This document shows, piece after piece, positions 6,280 to 8,020 of a stretch of DNA of 8,020 nt. The stretch spans positions 1-8,020 of the forward strand of contig JAGLJE010000014.1 in assembly GCA_023142645.1 (NCBI GenBank). The letters are read 5' to 3'. The translations under genes were made by a program, and so were the position numbers. The stretch is from Candidatus Altimarinota bacterium (GTDB taxonomy: Bacteria; Patescibacteriota; Gracilibacteria; JAHISY01). Below the pieces are notes generated by a model that did not search any database, was not told where the DNA came from, and was given only the letters and a program-made list of their open reading frames with translations. The stretch's first letter is position 1. Every line of letters starts with the position of its first letter.

Positions 6280-6876
6280 ATTTTTTTCAAAGTAAATCTT
6301 CCCATCCCGAAACCACCGAATCACTTCAGGATACCACTTTTTTTCGAGTGACTGCACTTTTTCACGCAAACTTTCGATAGTTTCTTTCTCCTCGATTTCG
6401 CACTCTTTTTGGCAAATAATTTTTCCGGCATCGATCTCTGCCGCCGCGAGGTGAATCGTCATTCCGCTTTTTTTCTCGCCCGCTTTCAAAACATTCGCGT
6501 GCACGCTGCCGTCCATTTTTCCCGCAAATTTTGGGAGGAGGGAAGGGTGGACATTCAGAATTTTATTCTCGAATTTCGCGCAAAAATCTTTTCGCAAAAT
6601 TTTCATCCAGCCGACCATGCAAATTAAATCCGGCTCAAGCTGTCTCACCGTTTCGAGCAGTTTTCCGTCGAAATTTCCCGCCTTCTCGTCGATCAAAAAA
6701 ACCGGCACTCCCGTCGCTTCTGCTCGCTCCGCCGCTCCGCAATTTTTGTTTACGACGAGTCCGACGAACTCGACATTTTTTAATTTCCCCGCATTTTTTT
6801 CGGCAATCATCGCACCGAAATCAGTACCATTCGTTGAGGCGAGGATGACAACACGAAAAGGTTTTTTGAAGGGCAA
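6268..6876 (-). CDS. purN: Phosphoribosylglycinamide formyltransferase
   Basis: Transfers a formyl group from 10-formyltetrahydrofolate to GAR, the third step of de novo purine synthesis. It has 202 residues, normal for a stand-alone PurN. The N-terminal Rossmann-like half has 'VVILASTNGTDF' (9-20), where the usual GSGSNF phosphate loop is STNGTDF. Later come 'MVGWMKIL' (87-94), 'ILNVHPSLLP' (106-115) with the catalytic Asn108 and His110, and 'EIDAGKII' (147-154) with the catalytic Asp149. The start is TTG 6876: it gives a sensible 'PFKKPFRVVIL' N-terminus and lies 9 nt after a TAAAAT. The stop TAA is inside the promoter of the next gene. Other purine genes are not in the window, so purN stands apart from a pur operon. 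Confidence 0.93.
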   Translation of the reverse strand: MPFKKPFRVVILASTNGTDFGAMIAEKNAGKLKNVEFVGLVVNKNCGAAERAEATGVPVFLIDEKAGNFDGKLLETVRQLEPDLICMVGWMKILRKDFCAKFENKILNVHPSLLPKFAGKMDGSVHANVLKAGEKKSGMTIHLAAAEIDAGKIICQKECEIEEKETIESLREKVQSLEKKWYPEVIRWFRDGKIYFEKNLTS

Positions 6877-6885
6877 AGTGGAGGA

Positions 6886-6891
6886 ATTTTA
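6886..6891 (-). promoter_or_regulatory. Putative -10 element of purN
   Basis: Minus strand TAAAAT lies 9 nt before TTG 6876. A weak TTCCAC (6914-6909) is spaced 17 nt upstream. The block from the hexamer through the start codon is 17/18 identical to the corresponding block of the ftsA-like gene. Confidence 0.5.
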
Positions 6892-7128
6892 ACGAAAAAG
6901 CAACTAAAGTGGAAAAAGCGGGAGAATTTGGCTTTTGAAAAGGAAAAATGCCTAAAAACAGGATTTTAGTATTTCAACGGTAAAAATTCATAAAATGAGA
7001 AGATTTTGCCTTTTTTTGGGATTATTTGAAAAATCGCTGAATCCCTTTTAAAAGGGATTTTCGTTGGAGTTATTTCCTGAATAAATTATTTATACAACTA
7101 GTCTCTATCTTCGACAAGCCCTAAATCC
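6892..7128. other. Intergenic stretch upstream of purN and of the ncRNA promoter
   Basis: About 240 bp with no supportable gene. It is A/T-rich with homopolymer runs; the longest ATG-initiated frame noticed on the plus strand (from 6947) is 11 codons. It contains a 20-bp palindrome (annotated separately), a loose -10-like TATACA at 7091-7096 without a properly spaced -35, and a segment (6915-6931) resembling the start of the ftsA-like gene. Confidence 0.5.
7040..7059. repeat. Perfect 20-bp palindrome
   Basis: AATCCCTTTT is followed immediately by its reverse complement AAAAGGGATT. As RNA it would form a hairpin with an A/T-rich tip, followed by TTTT on the plus strand. It lies about 70 bp upstream of the ncRNA -35. 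It could be a protein-binding site, or a weak terminator acting as an upstream insulator. Confidence 0.6.
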
Positions 7129-7157
7129 TTGACTTCGCACGAGAGGAAGAATACAAT
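7129..7157 (+). promoter_or_regulatory. Strong promoter of the putative ncRNA
   Basis: TTGACT (7129-7134), a 17-nt spacer and TACAAT (7152-7157): five of six consensus bases in each hexamer at ideal spacing. The predicted transcription start is about 7163-7165. It is one of the two best promoters in the window and does not face a convincing protein-coding gene. Confidence 0.75.
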
Positions 7158-7162
7158 GATCT

Positions 7163-7580
7163 GAAACGCTGAGGTCGAGGAATGATTCAGCTTCATCGTT
7201 TCCTTCAAATCACAACCGCAGAGATTGTAGCAGAATCCAGAATAGATTCTGAGCTACTTAACTTCAGCTTCGGCTGTTTTGCTTCGCGATGGAGTTGGAC
7301 TAAATCACCTCTCCACCACAAAACCACGCTTTCGAACAGCGTTTTCAAACAAAAAGCAAACCTAAAATTTGCTACCTCGAAAACAAAAACAGAAAGTAGC
7401 CGGCGTGTGGCTCTAACCACGCAAGTGAGGCAAAATAACTTTTTGGAAAGGAGAACACCTTTTCTTGCGGAAAGAGCGTTTCAAGCTCTCAGTTGCACCC
7501 CGGCATTTATTTTGCCACCCGCGATTGATAGAGTGCGCTCAATCTACGGCTTAAAGAGTCCTCTTTGGAGGGCTCTTTTT
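7163..7580 (+). ncRNA. Putative structured non-coding RNA of about 415 nt, class unknown
   Basis: It is bounded by a strong promoter and an intrinsic terminator, and filled with short perfect stems. GAAAC (7163-7167) pairs with GTTTC (7198-7202), enclosing GCTGA/TCAGC (7168-7172, 7187-7191). GTAGC-AGAATC (7227-7237) pairs with GATTCT and, after a 2-nt bulge, GCTAC (7245-7257). CAGC-TTCG-GCTG (7265-7276) is a UUCG tetraloop. ACGCT/AGCGT (7326-7342) encloses the T-loop-like TTCGAAC. AGCAAA/TTTGCT lies at 7355-7373. AAAGG/CCTTT falls around 7446-7460. AGAGC/GCTCT is at 7473-7489, GGCA/TGCC at 7502-7516 and GATTGA/TCAATC at 7523-7544. Several loops are 7 nt. A-rich linkers lie at 7346-7355 and 7379-7395. 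There is no overall closing helix joining the two ends. By eye it lacks the RNase P RNA core motifs, the tRNA-like ends of tmRNA and the SRP or 6S signatures. A 144-codon open frame (7182-7616) overlaps but runs through the terminator and looks non-protein. Confidence 0.65.
7553..7580 (+). terminator. Intrinsic terminator of the ncRNA
   Basis: An 11-bp stem: AAAGAGTCCTC (7553-7563) pairs with GAGGGCTCTTT (7568-7578), with one T-G wobble. The loop is TTTG and the stem runs into a five-T tract (7576-7580). It is a classical Rho-independent terminator in the plus orientation. Confidence 0.85.
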
Positions 7581-7619
7581 GCTGAGGAGTTTCAGAAGGA
7601 AGAAATTTTCGGATAAATT

Positions 7620-7700
7620 CCAAATAACAAAACCCAAATATCAAATAAATTTCAAAACTCAAATTTCAAATTTTGGGTTTTTAAGTTAATACTTATTTGG
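7620..7700. repeat. Nested inverted repeat in the ftsA upstream region
   Basis: Outer arms CCAAATAA (7620-7627) and TTATTTGG (7693-7700) enclose inner perfect 10-bp arms AAAACCCAAA (7629-7638) and TTTGGGTTTT (7672-7681). The 33-nt centre contains AAATTTCAAA twice (7647-7656, 7661-7670). The inner right arm runs into T's, so it could also end transcription on the plus strand. The rest of the gap to the ftsA start (7701-7782) is T-rich with no gene visible. Confidence 0.6.
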
Positions 7701-7782
7701 AAATTAGTGTTTAGGATTTCGGATGAGATTTAAGTTTTTTGGATAATTTTTTTAGTAATTTCTGATTTTTGTAAATTCTAGC

Positions 7783-7788
7783 TAAAAT
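7783..7788 (+). promoter_or_regulatory. Putative -10 element of the ftsA-like gene
   Basis: TAAAAT lies 9 nt before TTG 7798. A weak TTCTGA (7760-7765) is spaced 17 nt upstream. It has the same geometry as purN and the PRC gene. Confidence 0.5.
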
Positions 7789-7797
7789 TCATCCACT

Positions 7798-8020
7798 TTG
7801 TTTTCCAAATTTTTCTCCCGCTTTCGCCCAAAGGCTTCAAACGGCGAGACTGTCCTCGTTCTCGATATTGGCACTGAATTCGTAAAAGCACTGATTTATC
7901 GTATCGAAAAAAGGCATGGATTTGTAGTCGGCTATTCAAAAGTTCGACAAAAAATGGGAGATATGGCTGCCGGTGCAGTTGCTAATATCGCTGGCGTTTC
8001 CGAAACTTCCGCGAGTGCGA
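7798..8020 (+). CDS. ftsA: FtsA-like actin-fold cell division protein, N-terminal fragment
   Basis: The first 74 residues are visible; the gene runs off the right edge. 'VLVLDIGTEFVKALI' (20-34) is the phosphate-1 loop and first strand pair of the actin/Hsp70 ATPase fold in the FtsA form (LDIGT..V.ALI). 'GDMAAGAVANI' (54-64) matches the FtsA 'G.M..G.V.DI' element that leads into subdomain 1C. FtsA tethers FtsZ to the membrane at the division site; PilM and other FtsA-superfamily proteins share these N-terminal motifs, so the exact subfamily is open. The start TTG 7798 is the only usual start codon between the in-frame TAA at 7783 and the LDIGT motif. No Shine-Dalgarno is seen; TAAAAT lies 9 nt upstream. 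Confidence 0.75.
   Translation, partial: MFSKFFSRFRPKASNGETVLVLDIGTEFVKALIYRIEKRHGFVVGYSKVRQKMGDMAAGAVANIAGVSETSASA

Noticed and set aside
7111..7117. TTCGACA resembling the tmRNA 5' consensus
   Set aside because: It lies upstream of the predicted transcription start, has no matching tRNA-like 3' half and no tag reading frame ending in an ALAA-type peptide.
7326..7342. tRNA or tmRNA T-arm (5-bp stem with TTCGAAC heptaloop)
   Set aside because: The closing pair is T-A instead of the conserved G53-C61, no acceptor stem or anticodon arm can be built around it, and no CCA-proximal 3' end follows. It is kept as one hairpin of the ncRNA.
7182..7616. 144-codon open frame on the plus strand in the purN-ftsA gap
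   Set aside because: It spans the intrinsic terminator and nearly all the hairpins of the putative ncRNA. Its product is a low-order Ser/Thr/Arg/Lys mix with no recognisable motif. Chance open frames of 140-190 codons also occur antisense to the real genes in this window.
1..8020. UGA-recoded (code 25) genome, CRISPR array, insertion sequence or tRNA genes
   Set aside because: TGA terminates the PRC-barrel gene and aroA right after complete domains. No spaced direct repeats, transposase motifs or full cloverleaf were seen.

Overview
This is an AT-rich, densely packed bacterial chromosome segment. It carries housekeeping genes on both strands and one long intergenic stretch that appears to encode a structured RNA. 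TGA ends the PRC-barrel gene and aroA, so the code is standard and not the UGA-glycine code of Gracilibacteria or Absconditabacteria. I infer a Patescibacteria (CPR) type genome, possibly a Peregrinibacteria-like lineage that keeps aromatic and purine biosynthesis. The reasons are the base composition, very short intergenic gaps, many GTG/TTG/CTG starts, absence of Shine-Dalgarno motifs and a tandem PRC-barrel protein. This placement is weak, because no ribosomal RNA or marker protein could be checked.

Layout from left to right: the N-terminus of a PriA-like replication-restart helicase (minus, runs off the left edge); divergent from it, a tandem PRC-barrel protein (plus); murB (plus), whose real start lies upstream of the first GTG; aroK and aroA (minus, overlapping by 4 bp, order aroA then aroK in transcription); divergent recG (plus); an unrecognised protein resembling a degenerate response-regulator receiver (minus); purN (minus); an intergenic stretch of about 900 bp; and the N-terminus of an FtsA/actin-fold protein (plus, runs off the right edge). 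The genes cover replication restart and recombination (priA, recG), peptidoglycan precursor synthesis and division (murB, ftsA), the last steps toward chorismate (aroK, aroA) and purine synthesis (purN). Apart from the aroA-aroK pair there is no clear functional operon.

Two signals stand out. First, six genes that head a transcription unit (priA, PRC, aroA, recG, purN, ftsA) have the hexamer TAAAAT only 4 to 9 nt before the chosen start codon (7 nt for recG if its ATG is used) and no ribosome binding site. This is the architecture expected of leaderless or near-leaderless mRNAs. Second, the gap between purN and ftsA holds a near-consensus promoter (TTGACT, 17 nt, TACAAT), then about 415 nt rich in stable hairpins (including a UUCG tetraloop), then a textbook intrinsic terminator. 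I read this as an abundant non-coding RNA of a class I cannot assign. Around it lie a perfect 20-bp palindrome and a nested inverted repeat.
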